A program made the translations under genes and the position numbers. 64,000 nt of DNA from Ascaris suum. Its lineage: Eukaryota; Nematoda; Chromadorea; Rhabditida; Ascarididae. A model generated the notes under the pieces. The model ran no database searches. It saw only the letters and a list, made by a program, of their open reading frames with translations, and was not told the DNA's origin. The DNA is taken from positions 2,554,501 to 2,618,500 of the forward strand of contig CM024185.1 in NCBI GenBank assembly GCA_013433145.1, written 5' to 3'. Positions 15,174 through 31,564 of this stretch are shown piece by piece (position 1 is the first letter of the stretch; each line of letters begins with the position of its first letter).

Positions 15174-16322
15174 GAGGAACCAGGCATCGCATCGAAGAAA
15201 ACGGCCATAATATCCTTTATGCTTCACTTGTATCTTAACGAAATAAACCCAAAATTTCAACCAAACAACAGCGGTAAATTTTGTCTCAAGATTAGTATGT
15301 AGAAAAATTATAAATAATGAAAAACAATGAAACCTCATCGCATGCGATACATCGAGCGAACGTTCGATTATTACGCTCATAAACGAATGGCAATATAAGG
15401 CTATCATCAACCCAGAAACGAACAAATGCCTTCCAGTAGAGTTCGATTACTTCCGATTGCCATGTAACTGTATCGCCTACTTTTACTGTTTCACGTTGAC
15501 TCCGACATGCTTCCGCTAACTCTGATATACCGTAGAACTGAAAAATAATATCCCATTATATAATGAATCTTATGTATAAATATTGAATCCATGGCGAACT
15601 GTATAGTGGCAAACGAACATGAATAAAACTTTGCCTCTAAAAAAAACGAAAGTAATCAATTGCGATGAGAAAACCTTTTGGCAGATTTTAGGAAGAAAGT
15701 CAGAAAGGTAAGCGAAGAATAAACCAAAACACCTCTGTTGTGATAATTACTATCCCATGACGAATGAGAATCTTAGCACTGCGATATGAACCTTTGCTCA
15801 TCTAGACGGTATAATAAAGTTTGCTCTGCCATAAGATTCAAACATTTATATTTTGTTTGAACTGCCTAAAATAAAATCAAGATGCTTACGATGACGACGA
15901 TCGATGTAGGCAGATAATACATTAGAAAAGCAAAACGACCAATTTCAGGAACAACAGAAATGAGAATGCGGAGGTACAACTTCAGACACATGGAAGGATG
16001 CCTGCGAACGATAACATTGATTGAAACGAAGGGAAACAGATTAAAAAATGCAATAAACAACCTCGGCTTCCCTCTCGATTTCGGCAATTTCACGCTCACA
16101 TTTCGGTATCGTGAACGCACCATCCCTAAGGAAATTGAGGATCGTTCTGAAATGAGTTGCGTCACGGTCAATGAAGAGCTCATCGTTGTTTGGTCCACTC
16201 GGTCGTGACCATCGTTCATCCATCATCGCTTTCAACATTGTCCCCTCAAGTCGACCCAACGTCAATTCTGTAGTCTCGAAAATCGTACCGCCAACATTCA
16301 ATCGTATCCGACCCGCATTCAT
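14234..16322 (-). CDS. BTB/T1 (KCTD-like) domain protein
   Basis: Exon 1 (16322-16062) starts with ATG and encodes a T1-type BTB domain, residues 1-87, with the signatures RIRLNVGGTIFETT and IDRDATHFRTILNFLRDG. KCTD-type T1 domains oligomerise and many act as CUL3 ubiquitin-ligase adaptors; that role is inferred here. Exon 2 (15537-15334, phase 0) continues with FYGISELAEACRSQRE, the usual helix after the BTB core. Three C-terminal exons join in phase: 14890-14800, 14525-14398 and 14362-14234, ending at TGA after SLFDKTC. The exon between them, within 15242-14950, is unresolved: a (GA)n tract lies in it and an in-frame TAG precedes the 14890 exon, so an intron or alternative border must exist there. 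The C-terminal part matches no family I can name. An acceptor-like 'tttttatag' lies 14 nt upstream of the ATG, so a 5' UTR intron or trans-splice site is possible. Confidence 0.78.
15098..15170. repeat. (GA)n microsatellite inside the KCTD-like gene
   Basis: An uninterrupted (AG)n of about 36 units, reading (CT)n on the gene's strand. It is either coding for (Leu-Ser)n or an extreme pyrimidine tract. No AG acceptor follows it for about 40 nt, which favours its being within an exon or well inside an intron. Confidence 0.95.
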
Positions 16323-16639
16323 CAGCTTGTACGCTATAAAAACGACACACTTGAGACAATGACGATGACTACTTCCCCCAATTTAAATAGCCTCCAGGAA
16401 CGAGCCCAATTTTGCGAGCCCAAATAGCGACGCTTGAATGATATTTTGGCGCATATGTCGGGTAGCAATACGATAACAGAAAATTATTTTCATGGCGTTG
16501 TAACGTTATTTTGTATGGAGTTACCAATGCACAACCGAATGTGTATGGCATTAATCAAGACAGATTAATTCACTAATATAATCCGATATTAGCCTCATTT
16601 CGATTCATCGCTTTCCATTGTCTATTGCGCGGTCGGTTG

Positions 16640-16980
16640 CAAGTAAACTCCGAGCAGACGTGTTGGCTCCGCTCAACCGAGCCACTCCGCCCATCATCCT
16701 CATCGGGACGACAGCGGCGGAATAAGTCCCGACAGTCATGAGAGGAACACGGTGGATCGGGTCGTCAGCATCCGATGGGCAGGAGACAAGCTTAAGCCCT
16801 AACCTTCACGCGGCAGACCTAAGACCATAAAGACCATAGGAGCCAGCCGGATCAGAGAGGCATTGGGTCATAGTAGGTGGAAGCAATATGGAGAGACATT
16901 TATTCGCAATGAATGCACTGTTGACTGAAATAAATAAAACAAAAAAAACCAAATAAATAAATAACCCCAACTCGAATCAA
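16640..16980. mobile_element. GC-rich A-tailed segment, possible retroposon 3' end
   Basis: About 240 nt of clearly higher GC content than its surroundings is followed, on the plus strand, by 'gaaataaataaaacaaaaaaaa' -type sequence and ATAAATAAATAA. A GC-richer body with an A-rich 3' tail is typical of non-LTR retrotransposon or SINE insertions. I found no open reading frame and no target-site duplication, so the class is unknown. An ordinary GC-rich patch is the alternative. Confidence 0.35.
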
Positions 16981-18051
16981 AGAATAGCAGTGATAGTTGT
17001 CACATCTTTACCGTTATTATCGGATGTTTCTCGCAAGAAAAAACCTTAGAGGCTTACTGTTTACCTACAAGCTTACTCGCTCACCTGTTCGTTTTTGTCT
17101 AATGTTGCTTTCTAACTAAGAAAGCGTCAATTAATCTAAATTCCGCTATAAAATAATATTTAAATAAATCATAATTTATATCGCATAAGGCAATGGCATC
17201 ATATTATAGGTAAGAGATGACACATAAATGAGAATTAAGACTATTCTTTGAAGTGTACAACTAGCATATATGAAGTATTGTTGCCATGACAAATCATCCG
17301 CCTATAAGAGAACGTCACATGACACATCGTAAATGAATAGCGCACTAAATAGTGAAGTTTTATCCGAACGTATCATCTACTTCAGAAAAAATTATACCTA
17401 TAAAAATATTATAAATTGAAAAAATTAAAATTATCCTCTTATTGGAATAATTTCAAAGAAATCTTTTGATAAATTCTTTTTTTTTTTACTCTTTGTAGAG
17501 AAAAAAAAATTCCATACAAAACGGAACAAAAAACTTAATATGCAAATTAAAACAATTAGCAAAAAAAAAAAGAATAATAACTAAAAATAAATTCAAGAAA
17601 AATAGTCGATGATAATTAGTTAAATGGAAGTAAAGTTAAATTGTAACAAATGTAAATAAAATGAAATGAAACGCCATCATAATACTAAAGAGATAAATTT
17701 ATTATCCCATTGAATTCCAACTGCATGTCAACAGATTAAATAATAAGTTTTATTCCTTGTCCGATCAGAGCACTGTTGAGGATTAACTCTATATACGATC
17801 ATCATTTCCTATGCTCCCATTATCATTTCCTGTTTTTAACCCCACGTTCCGTTATTAAAGAAATATGCAAAACATAGAGAGCTGGGAGCTAGCTGGACAT
17901 CAAAGATCGCAAAAATTAAAGACCGACCGATATTTGAATTATTTAATGACAAAGAAAAAAAAACGATGAGAAAAGTGTTAGTAAAAAAAATTAGGCAAAC
18001 AGCTTAAAGAGAATTTCACTTCAATGAGGTTATCAAGATTGTTCGGATTAA

Positions 18052-18140
18052 AGAGAGAGAGAGATAGAGAGAGGGAGAGAGGGAGAGAGAGAGATAAAGA
18101 AGGGGAGAGGAAGGGAAAGAGAGGAAGGAGGAGGGAGAGT
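18052..18140. repeat. imperfect (GA)n purine tract
   Basis: GA-rich simple sequence interrupted by GGGA and GATA variants. Confidence 0.85.
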
Positions 18141-18900
18141 CGGAACAACACCGGTATCAAAAAGCACTTTCATAAATGAATTCAATTCCACTCATAAATT
18201 AACTGATGATATATTGGCTTTTTATACTATTTATATTTTTGCTTATCACCCCATTTTGCTTATCATTTTGCCTATCACTTATTCTTCGATTATAGTTGGC
18301 AGTTGATTTTGCTTATCACTTCCTCAAAGCTAACTTCCAATCTTTTTTAAACTTCATCTTATAGCATTCTTTGCATTGGTGCCCTTACGAAGTAGATTAT
18401 AGAAAATAGCGAAGGTAAGTCAACACAACAACGACTCCGAAACAATATTTCCTGAGTTGAATAGAGTGTCGGATGAGAATTTGAAAAAAAGGACAAACAG
18501 AGTGCCATATATCGGTTCGGAGAGGCAATAGAGGAAAGGAACAGCGAAGGTGGAAAAAAAAACAACCAAACGGAACCGGAAATGCCTTACATATCGAAGT
18601 GAACACATTTCAAAGATTATTACAAGCAAAAACTTCCTGCTCGGAAAACATTTGTACAATGACATGGACATTTGCGCCGAGCGCATTATAACTGTATATC
18701 AACCATAAAGAGACATGTAACTACCTGATTCATCAGTCGCGACGACAAAAAATAACTGGTCGAGGACGAAACGTCACGATTTACCTTTATTTTACACTAC
18801 ACGCTGATATTCCATGATTCACATGTGGGGTATCAGTGAGGAGGAGGATAAAGGATGAGAGAGAGGGAGGGGAGGAAGGAGGGAGAAAGAGGAGAGAGGT

Positions 18901-18922
18901 GGGGAGGGGGTGGGGGGTGGGG
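18901..18922 (+). other. G-quadruplex motif
   Basis: Four G runs of 4, 5, 6 and 4 are separated by single-base loops (A, T, T). This fits the strictest quadruplex pattern. It ends a polypurine stretch beginning near 18832. It is about 2.6 kb upstream of the KCTD-like ATG on that gene's template strand; no function can be read from that. Confidence 0.8.
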
Positions 18923-21900
18923 AGCAAGAATGCACGATAAAAGATTCATCGAATTGCAAACACTTACCACGCAATAGCAATCGATCACGTTGCGCACCAC
19001 TAACCAACATCAGTATTAATTAAGCAATGCTGCTTGCTTTATGCGTATAATACTCTCATTGCTGAATATTGCCTATATCGATCGATAATACTCATTAATG
19101 CGCCTCCCTATATCACATGAAAAAAAAAAATTCAACGCTATATTGGAAATTGAAAGATTTGAAGAATTCATTAAATTAATTTCAATCGATATCGAATGAG
19201 AAAATCGATGAAATTTGCATTATTTATATTCTAATAAATAAAGATGGAAAAAAAATTCATTGAAGAATTCAATAAAATTTTCCCCTTTTTTTTGGAAAAA
19301 TTGCATTAAGAAAAAAAAAAAGAAAATTCGGCAACGAAAAAAATCATTTTTACTTCAAAATTGCGAGCTAAAGAAAAAATAATGCTTGGTAAACTTCATC
19401 AATTAAATGTTTTAAATATCAATTTATAATTTATGCATAAATTATATCAGCCGAATAACTCATAGAGACTGATAAATCATCGATTTCGATGAGCCGAGCT
19501 TTCTTTTACACAAGTGACATCTTTAAGACAGAGGAAAGAGGAACGACCTCAAAAGGAGTACAAACGGGCGACAAGATGTTATCTGCCAACTAGGTAAAAT
19601 TTTAATACAGGTAATCAAAGGTATTGAAATACAGGTAGTTAAAAGGTATTGATAGTGCGAAATTAGAAAACACTAAGGCAACAAAAATGTGATTCCATGA
19701 CGATGAACGTGTAATGTTGGCTTTAACAAAGAGATATTTTTAGCGCATTTTAACGTCAACTTCACTCGAATCGTTAATTAAATTTGTTAGTGAACGAAAA
19801 GGTTAGACGGAAGACGGCTGGAAGTTGTACAAATGATGACAGTTGAGATGTACTTGAAGTAACCTATAGATTTCATGTTTGAAGCAATCTATGCAGACAG
19901 ACGAACGGACAGACACAACACAAACGCTCAGACATGACGCCATCATGATTTACTTATGCATATATTTACAAAAAATGCGCGAAAAACAATCAACAAATAA
20001 CTTCAGTAGGCAATAAAAAAGAACCAGAAAGGTCTGTGAATGTTGTACTATGATTGAGCAGTTGTAATTAAGGTTATATTACTGAACGGAGGAGGCATTA
20101 ACTGGTTTCTAACTCGCAATCAATTCGTTACAACTTACTCTGAATCCTATCAAAGTTGTAATATATATAATGATCTCAGCCTAGATCGTAGACGTAGTAT
20201 TAAATCGGGCCTCTTGCTGAAGAGGTCTCTTAACAAAAACAAAAGGGCAAAACGAAACACCTCGCCAAAAGCTATATCAGGCTAGTCTATACCCTCTCGA
20301 GGTTTCCGCTATTCAGGTACAAAACCATTAAAACGGCTGGCAGAAAGCGCAGATATATACACATACATACATATTGAAAAAAAAATCAATAGAATTGAAT
20401 ACGGTGCTCGATATGGCGAATAGCGGACTTTTTTTTGATTCGATTAATCCATTCAACGAGTCACTTCAATCAATGCTAGCAATATTTCTATTCAACTCAT
20501 TACTGCATTACACTAAATAATTCTACCATCTAAATATTAATTAAAATATCTTCATATTATTTCTCGTTAAATATTAATTATTAATTAAATATTAACTAAT
20601 TTCTATTATTTCTTATATTTAAATATTAATATTCGATATTTAAATATCTAAATACTAATTGAAATATATTATAAATTTTCATAAAATGATAACAATATTA
20701 AAATATAGCAAATTCAAATTAAACGCATCAAATATCCTTATTAATTTCTGAATATTCCAATAAGCGATCAAATAATTGGTAGGTTTGAAAACGGTTGAAA
20801 GGTAAGGATGAGGGGAAATAGGCAATAGGAGGGAGATGATTTGCATTTAAAAAAAAACATTCAACGACTAGGAAAATGCACTTCTCAGAATTCTATCGAG
20901 TGCATTACGCTGATATTCCCATTTAAGGGCATTAATTTATTCAACACCATCAATAAAACAAAACTTTTAAAATACAACATTGTAACAAGTCTCTATAAAC
21001 ATCAGAATAAATATGCAAATTTTATACACCAAAAGAAAATGCGTCCATTAACAAATTTTCAAAAACGCTTTGATGAATAAAATTTGATTTCAATGAAGCA
21101 TATGAGGCGGTGGAAATGGGAAGGGGAAATATAAGGGCGGGTAAGACGTAATGCTTATGCTCAACCTAATTTTACTTCAAACATTTACTCTTCGGCGAAA
21201 TGGGAATAAAATTACCAAAATAGAAACTTCCTATTCGCCTAAAATTAAAAAAAAAAAAAACACTTTCGATGAATTTTTGAAATATTCATGTAGCTCTTTA
21301 TATCAATTTTATTTTTCTAACTATTCAAAACAAGAAGTTTTTTTTTTTTAAATTTGCACAACACTTCTTAATTAAAAAAATAGAATTTACAAGATAACTG
21401 CACAATATTTATATCAAAATATTAAGAAGATATTTATCGCATGATATTTCTTGAAATGTTTTGCATAATTTTACTCAATATGCAAAGATGTTTATTTCAA
21501 TCGGTAGATCTAATTTGCATATGTGCGTATTATCTTGTGATAATGACCATTCTCAACATATCTGCGTAAATATTATCATACTCTCCAGTGATCTTAATAG
21601 CACATTCTTCCATATAGTACACTAAAATGGATGGAACCACGCCTATTAGTGTTTTACGCCTCACTGCAAGTGGTATTTCTTACCACCTTTAAAGTCTACC
21701 CCCCCCCCCTCCACCGTAAGTATATGTGTAGGTACAGCCTCTACCTGTACCATTTAATATATGGTAGGTACACATATAAATATATAGAAATAAAAAATAG
21801 AAAATGAAAATCAAATATGATCTCAACTCATTGTTCTTTGTTACTTAATCAATCACCATTCAATTACCTGCTAATCGACCGACATGTTTCTAGGAATAAG

Positions 21901-24418
21901 CTTGCCCGTCCCGGATCGCTTGGGTAATGCAATATTTCCTAAATCAAAAAAAAAAAAAAAAAAAAAAAAACAATGGAAATGCATTTGGATAGAGTATTAA
22001 ACATCCCGCTGAAAATAAATTCGCAACATTCCTCAAAAATATATAAATATCTCAATTATTTATTTATTTATTATGAATATTGAAATTATGAGAACTTCAA
22101 AGATTATAAATATTATTTCAAATTTTAGAAAAATAATAAAAATACCTATGAAATTCTCATAGATTTACTCTCAAATATAATAATATTCACTAAAAAAAAT
22201 ATTCGATACTTCATTTATAAAAGAATCAACTTCAAATAAAATAAAGTAATTATAAAATCAATTTTTTTCTGCAATGATCGAAATTACGATGAAGGATATA
22301 AAAAGAAACAAGTGATATTTGACGAATCAAGATCGATATGAGTGAATAGCTATTGCTCAAAACTTCCGCTTCAATTACATCGGAGGGGATTGACACCAAT
22401 TATGCTAAGAACAAATTCGGATTTTAATTAACGTTTAAAAATGCTTAGAAAAATTGCTTATGTCTAAGCTTCCAACCTGAATTTACTTGCCTCGGGAAGA
22501 GATGCACCTGTCGGAGGCGTGATTGTTGCCGCATTGTCCAGCCAAGAGAACGAATGACGGGGGGGGGGGGGGGAAGAGGCGGGGATGGTCAAGGGCAAGA
22601 CAATACATAGAAACTAGAATAACCTGTAAAATAAAATCCCCCCAATACTATCTCGATCGCTTAATATTATGTTTTATATCTTGACACGAGCGCCGATATA
22701 TATTCTTCGTCATTCCTACTGAAAGGAATGCGGCCGAAAGCAAAGCGGCTCGATAATCAAGTAGTGAAGCGAATTCCATTGTAGATCACCTTTATTAAAT
22801 GAAGAAAACCCACACACCTGCCCATTCATACACGCAGGTAAACACCGCTAACAATAATAATTATAACCTAGATAACTTCAACGAAATAAGGAACGATATG
22901 TCTGCTAGAAATGCGATCATCATTTCACTCGGCATAATTACCGCAATTACTCTCAATATCACTGAATAATCCTGGTATTATCTGCACAAACATTGATTCC
23001 ATCAGACCGGAAGGAGTGAATGGAAAGTTATAGCCCTCTACTCAATCTTATTGAAAATAAAATCTCAATGGGACTTATTAGAAAGACATTTTTTTTTTTC
23101 ATTGATGATAGATAAGAAAAATTTTACTTCATAAAATTTTCAATTAATTACACGAAATTTGATTTTTTCATACGAATATTTTTACGAATTCATTTCCATC
23201 TCAGCAAAAAATTGGGCATCATACCAAGAAAAATTACTGCTGGAAAATAAGGCAAAAAAAATTGTTAGTGAAGAAAAAAAGCAGAAGAGACGTGTCAAAT
23301 AATCTGTGTTATGTTATATTTTAATGATTTATATCTAGTTAAGAGTAATCCGGATTGCGTTCGAGTATGGCCTCTTTCCGTTCGCTACCGGGACCGGATT
23401 CAAATGAGACTTGTGGTTAACGGCTTTTTATTCCTTTCATCTTTCTAGCTCTCCTAGAAATAAAACCCAATAAGCATTCAATTAGAAAAGAATATCAGAC
23501 AAAACATTAATATCACCCCAATCGATCAAGAAAAACCTCCTTTAAAGAAATCATAAATAAACGTAAATATTCACTTCTTGAAAAACAATTGAACAAAAAT
23601 TCATAATATATTCTAATAATGCATAAAAACTTCACCGCAAAAAACATCAATATTATGCTTGGGCATTACAAACGAGCTTAACCTATCAGGTACCTCCAAT
23701 CGCCGATCATAAAGTCCAGCTGAGAACTGGCAAAGGGGGGGGGGGGAGGAAGAGAGGAGAGGGGGATACTAATGATCATTATAGTCTAATCTCAAATTGA
23801 AATCGCAACGAACAAATGATGGCGAAAAAGTGAAATACAAAGATTACAAAAAACAAGAAATCTCTATCAGCGTTCTCTCAGTAACCAATAGTATTTTTGT
23901 ATTTCTTCAGTTTGTTAATCAATTCACAGAACATCGAACGAACTGTATAAACAATTTCTTTCAGCATAATTAAAAAACTGAATAAAATAATTCCTCTTCC
24001 ATCCAATAATCTCCTCACTATTCCCCGTACACCCCCTCCTACCCCTCCGTTTCGGTCTCAACTGTATTCTCAAATAAGTGCTGAGATCCGGGAGGGAAGA
24101 AAACGAAGGGAGGGGGTGAAGGGGAATGAAGGAGGGACACAAGCTCGTCTATGATTGATAATAGCACTCAATAGTGACAACAATCATAACCGATCATAAA
24201 TCAAAGCAAAACTCCATATCTCCGCTCAGATATGACTTCAATATGCAAACCTAACGAATCTTTACGTTGTCACTAGACGAAACACACTAATATCAGAATC
24301 CAACATCTATAATCAGTAAATAGTAGCATCACTAACGATTTAATCTCCTCTCCCTTCTCTTCCCTCTCCCCTCTCGTGATTCACCATCAATATTCAACCA
24401 AACAACTCTATAATATGA

Positions 24419-28062
<3,644 letters not shown>

Positions 28063-29728
28063 TGCTCTCCTAGGTCATTCACCACTTGTCCTTGGTAACA
28101 CCTGCACAGAGGCACTTCCGTTTCTGCCAAGTTGGATAACCTGAAAACAATTAGCCAAGCCGAGGTAATGCTGTCTCAAATATACGTAACCGAGAAAAGT
28201 GCTTATAAGAATACATAAAAAATACAACAACACCTGAGAGGGATATTCATAAGTTACCGTTCACAGCTGCATAAATTTTACAACCTGAAACTATCGGATA
28301 TAAACATATACACGTATGCGAAATAAATGCATCGTCATTAATGAGCTTCTTATAGCAATTCTCGAAAGGTGCACTGAAACAACAGGAGAACAATATGAAA
28401 CAATATATGCGAAGGATTTATTGATTCATGAGTCCACCGACAGTGACACATAAGAAACATGAGTCCGTTTGTATCCGCACAAACAGGATGGGAAAATCCC
28501 TAGCGCAAGCCACGACATGAGCCATCGACGAATGGGCGAATCTGTAGCCAGTGGAATCCATGTCTCGGCAATAACGTAACGCTCTGAGCACAAGAGTGGG
28601 GGAATCCGAAATCCTGCCACGCAACAACGAAATCGGTAACTGTGTTATATAAAGGTGGGTTAATGGATTCATGCGTGGTCATCTTTTAAGTTAATGGTCG
28701 TAACGGATGCAAGAAACAATGGCTATGAAGCGTTGGGAGCCATTCAAGACGCATTTGTCAACGAGATAAAATATATCAAGGAAGTGCAAGGTAATTGCCT
28801 TTGTTGGACTGTAAATTACCTCGCAAAAAAGAACCTGCAATCTATAATGCCAATATGCGTGACAAAATCACATGTCCCCCCCCCCACCTTCCGCGGTTCA
28901 AAGATCATGCCGTGATCGGGCTATCGATTTCTCGTCCACATAAAATCCGCCTTAAATTTATCGTCAAAGTACGAGCGTAACTTACGCTCGGCCAGATAAA
29001 CCTTGAGGATTCTCAGTCACAAAACGGGTTTACAAGAAAACTTTCAAATCTCTGATTGTTGGTACGACGAGTTAGAGCTCAAGTTCGGGCACTAGGAAAT
29101 GCAAAAGAAAACAACCTGCTATCATAAGGCGACAAGATTTTGACCGCCAACTGACCAAGCAACTTGCCTCACGAAGTAACACAGGCAGTTGACCACCAAC
29201 TGACCAACTGACCAGCCGACTAATGAACAGATTGGCCAAATAAATGGATCAAAAGCAAAAAGTCCCAGCCTAATATTTCATTTCACCTGAGAGGTAAAAA
29301 TTTAAGAAACTTTCACTAAAAACATTGCAAAATAACCACTCCGACAAATATCTGGACAACCGTCTGATAAACCTCCAGAATATCTGTATGTCTCGCATTT
29401 CCTTTCAATACCTAGTCAACTTGCGCTTCGAACTCTCTAACCTTCTCCCCACGCTCGCTCTATCTCTCTCTTTCTCGTGCTCTTTTCACATTACGCATAT
29501 TTCTAATCGCTGTCGTTTTCACTGTCATCGTGTGTTTTAGTGCTGGCAAGTTCGATCCCTAACTGCTTTTTTTTGTTGGCAAAGTTGAGGGCGAGGTGTT
29601 GAGCCGGAGCTGGAGCTAAGTTAGAGAGGGGGCGATCTCTTCTCATCGTTTCTCGACGTGTTAGAGTACTTTTGAGTGTGCGCTAACGAATGACCTGGAC
29701 GTATTATCAAAAACCCTCAACTGCAGCC
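28063..29728. other. region between YIPF3 and the 122-codon ORF, no firm gene
   Basis: On the minus strand, 28418-28682 is open in all three frames and ends just before an AATAAA (28417-28422), so a small terminal exon is conceivable, but no frame stands out. On the plus strand, 28694 opens a frame with a donor-like GCAAG/gtaatt near 28790. Short 'actgacca' repeats lie near 29.15-29.22 kb. Confidence 0.4.
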
Positions 29729-30097
29729 TCAGGTCCTTCGCATAATTCTGCATATATATGACGAAAGGGCGCGAACATAGAAGGCTGGAAGATCACGTGC
29801 AGTCAGGACTGTCAACTCATTGCTCATCCAAGTTGATCGTGGTTCGACTCTGCGGAGCTGTTTCTCTCCAAGATTCCTAAGAAAGAGGGCAACGAAGTTC
29901 TTCCTTGCACCAATAGCTTGCAGCCTGTTGTGCATTTCCTCTCTCTCGCAGATATTCATGCGATCGTAAAATGTACCCAAAGAATTTGAACTTTCAAAAT
30001 CCACTGTGTAGTATGTAGGTGTTTTCATGAACTTGATAGTGCTCTCACTTAGTTTGAGGAGTTCGAGTTCACGAAACTGCAGCTCTTTGTTGAGCAT
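29729..30097 (-). CDS. unrecognised single-exon ORF, 122 codons
   Basis: An ATG preceded in frame by a TAA opens 122 codons ending in TGA. The product is soluble-looking and charged, with a Leu/Glu-rich N-terminal helix (FRELELLKLSES), then YTVDFESSNSLGTFYDRM, a basic stretch (NLGEKQLRRVEPRS) and AFYVRALSSYICRIMRRT. It is the longest non-repetitive open frame in the intergenic part of the window. I recognise no family, and no splice partners are evident. Composition is less AT-rich than the flanks, which supports coding. It could be a small lineage-specific gene, an exon of a larger gene, or a chance frame. Confidence 0.4.
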   Translation of the reverse strand: MLNKELQFRELELLKLSESTIKFMKTPTYYTVDFESSNSLGTFYDRMNICEREEMHNRLQAIGARKNFVALFLRNLGEKQLRRVEPRSTWMSNELTVLTARDLPAFYVRALSSYICRIMRRT

Positions 30098-31564
30098 TGC
30101 AATGCTTTATATTTTGCTTCATGAGGCATATGATGTAATCCTGAAAGATGATCCAGACGTTCATCAGTGATACTGCAAGATACATCGCAGGCGATAAACG
30201 ACTACCGCAGCCGGACCTCTTTTCAGGAACGGTAGGATCGATGAAGTGCTTCCTAAGTTTAGATGTATTTTAGTCCAATGTTGCGAATGTTTTTAGGTGG
30301 AATTAGCTGTCTGTTTCGTTCCAGATTCGCAGAATCAATCCCATAGTACGGTTGTTATGATTATCACCAACTTATTAATGCTTATTAAAGTTGTCAATAA
30401 TTCAACTCGAATAATTAAACCCACCCTGTGTCACTAATCCAACTTGAGAATAATTGAACCTGGTCTGCATTTCCTAGCTAGATCAGTGCAGGTGGTATAT
30501 AAGACCTGTCCACATTAGCTATATCTTCTGCAAGTTGATTGAAAAGCACAACCAACTTTGTAACTGTTCTTCTCCATTTATTTTGTCACCATTTCTGTCA
30601 CTGTTCCTGTCATCCACTTATCAGCCGGCAGGTTAATTTCTAGTCAATTATATGCATAAATAGCACAAACAATATTATAGCTACGATTCGTTCAGGCTCG
30701 TAATGTTTATGATTTGCATGTTTATTTCAATTCATGAACGAAAAACCGCACTCGTAAAACTTTTATTCTGTAATCGGTAATCGAAGTTATGGATCCCGGT
30801 AAAACGCAACCGCAATGCCGACTCGTTTTTTCCTGACCGGGAGTGGGATGGAGTTCAGGTCCATCTCCGTATCGACTATACTGGACACTAACCGGAACTA
30901 GGTCCGTAATTCAGTTAGGGCTGCCAATGTTGGATCGGCTCAGTTCGAGCACTCATTGCACCACAAAAATTTCTTCACCTTTGAATGACTAATGACTGAT
31001 GATATTGTTGACGGCTGTGACCGTTTTCAGCAGTGTTTCCGACGAATTTGTAAATCGATGAGGCTTTCAGATATATCTAATTTTTCTCCGCTTATATTTC
31101 CAACTTATTTGCAACTTTTTTTTGCATATTTGCAAAATTCTCTTCATGAATACATCAGCATGACTTGTTTAGTAGGGGTCATTTTTATGCATGTATGTGT
31201 TTGTTTATTTGGTGGTTTAATCACACGAGAAGCAGTAATTATCTCGATTGAACTCCGATGTTTATACTATGAATTGGGCATTCGAAAACGGCCAAAATTA
31301 GTCGCCAGCATTAGAGATGAATCTTCGATTGAAAAGTTAGTGACATATGAGAACGCCCGCATCCGCTTTCTTTCTTTTTTTTTCTGGATATCTATAAGAG
31401 CTGCATCCGCTTTCCTGGATATTTACAAACGCCTGTATTCTGGATATTTGAACTAGAAAATGTGCTTATCAATCATTATCACTCTACTGTATGTTTTCTT
31501 ATTCATTCTTCAGGTGATTGTAATCGGAAGTAAAAGGTGGAATTCCGCATAAATATTAGCAGAG
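30098..31564. other. upstream region of the PAAF1 homologue
   Basis: No firm gene. A 154-codon frame at 30992-31456 (+) is low-complexity, hydrophobic and lacks a recognisable pattern. A pyrimidine-rich acceptor 'attcattcttcag' ends at 31513, 51 nt before the PAAF1 start codon, and could be a 5' UTR or spliced-leader trans-splice site. Confidence 0.4.

Larger units (their letters stand above)
16981..24418. other. long intergenic stretch without a supported gene
   Basis: About 7.4 kb with no coding signal I can support. It contains purine-rich tracts (18.05-18.14 and 18.83-18.92 kb), a poly-G run at 22.56 kb, another G-rich run near 23.74 kb, and A/T homopolymers. The overlapping minus-strand frames at 18.36-18.69 kb have no motif or splice support. 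Confidence 0.5.

Noticed and set aside
30992..31456. 154-codon plus-strand open frame upstream of PAAF1
   Set aside because: It is hydrophobic and low-complexity, with a T8 run inside and no motif. It is probably chance.
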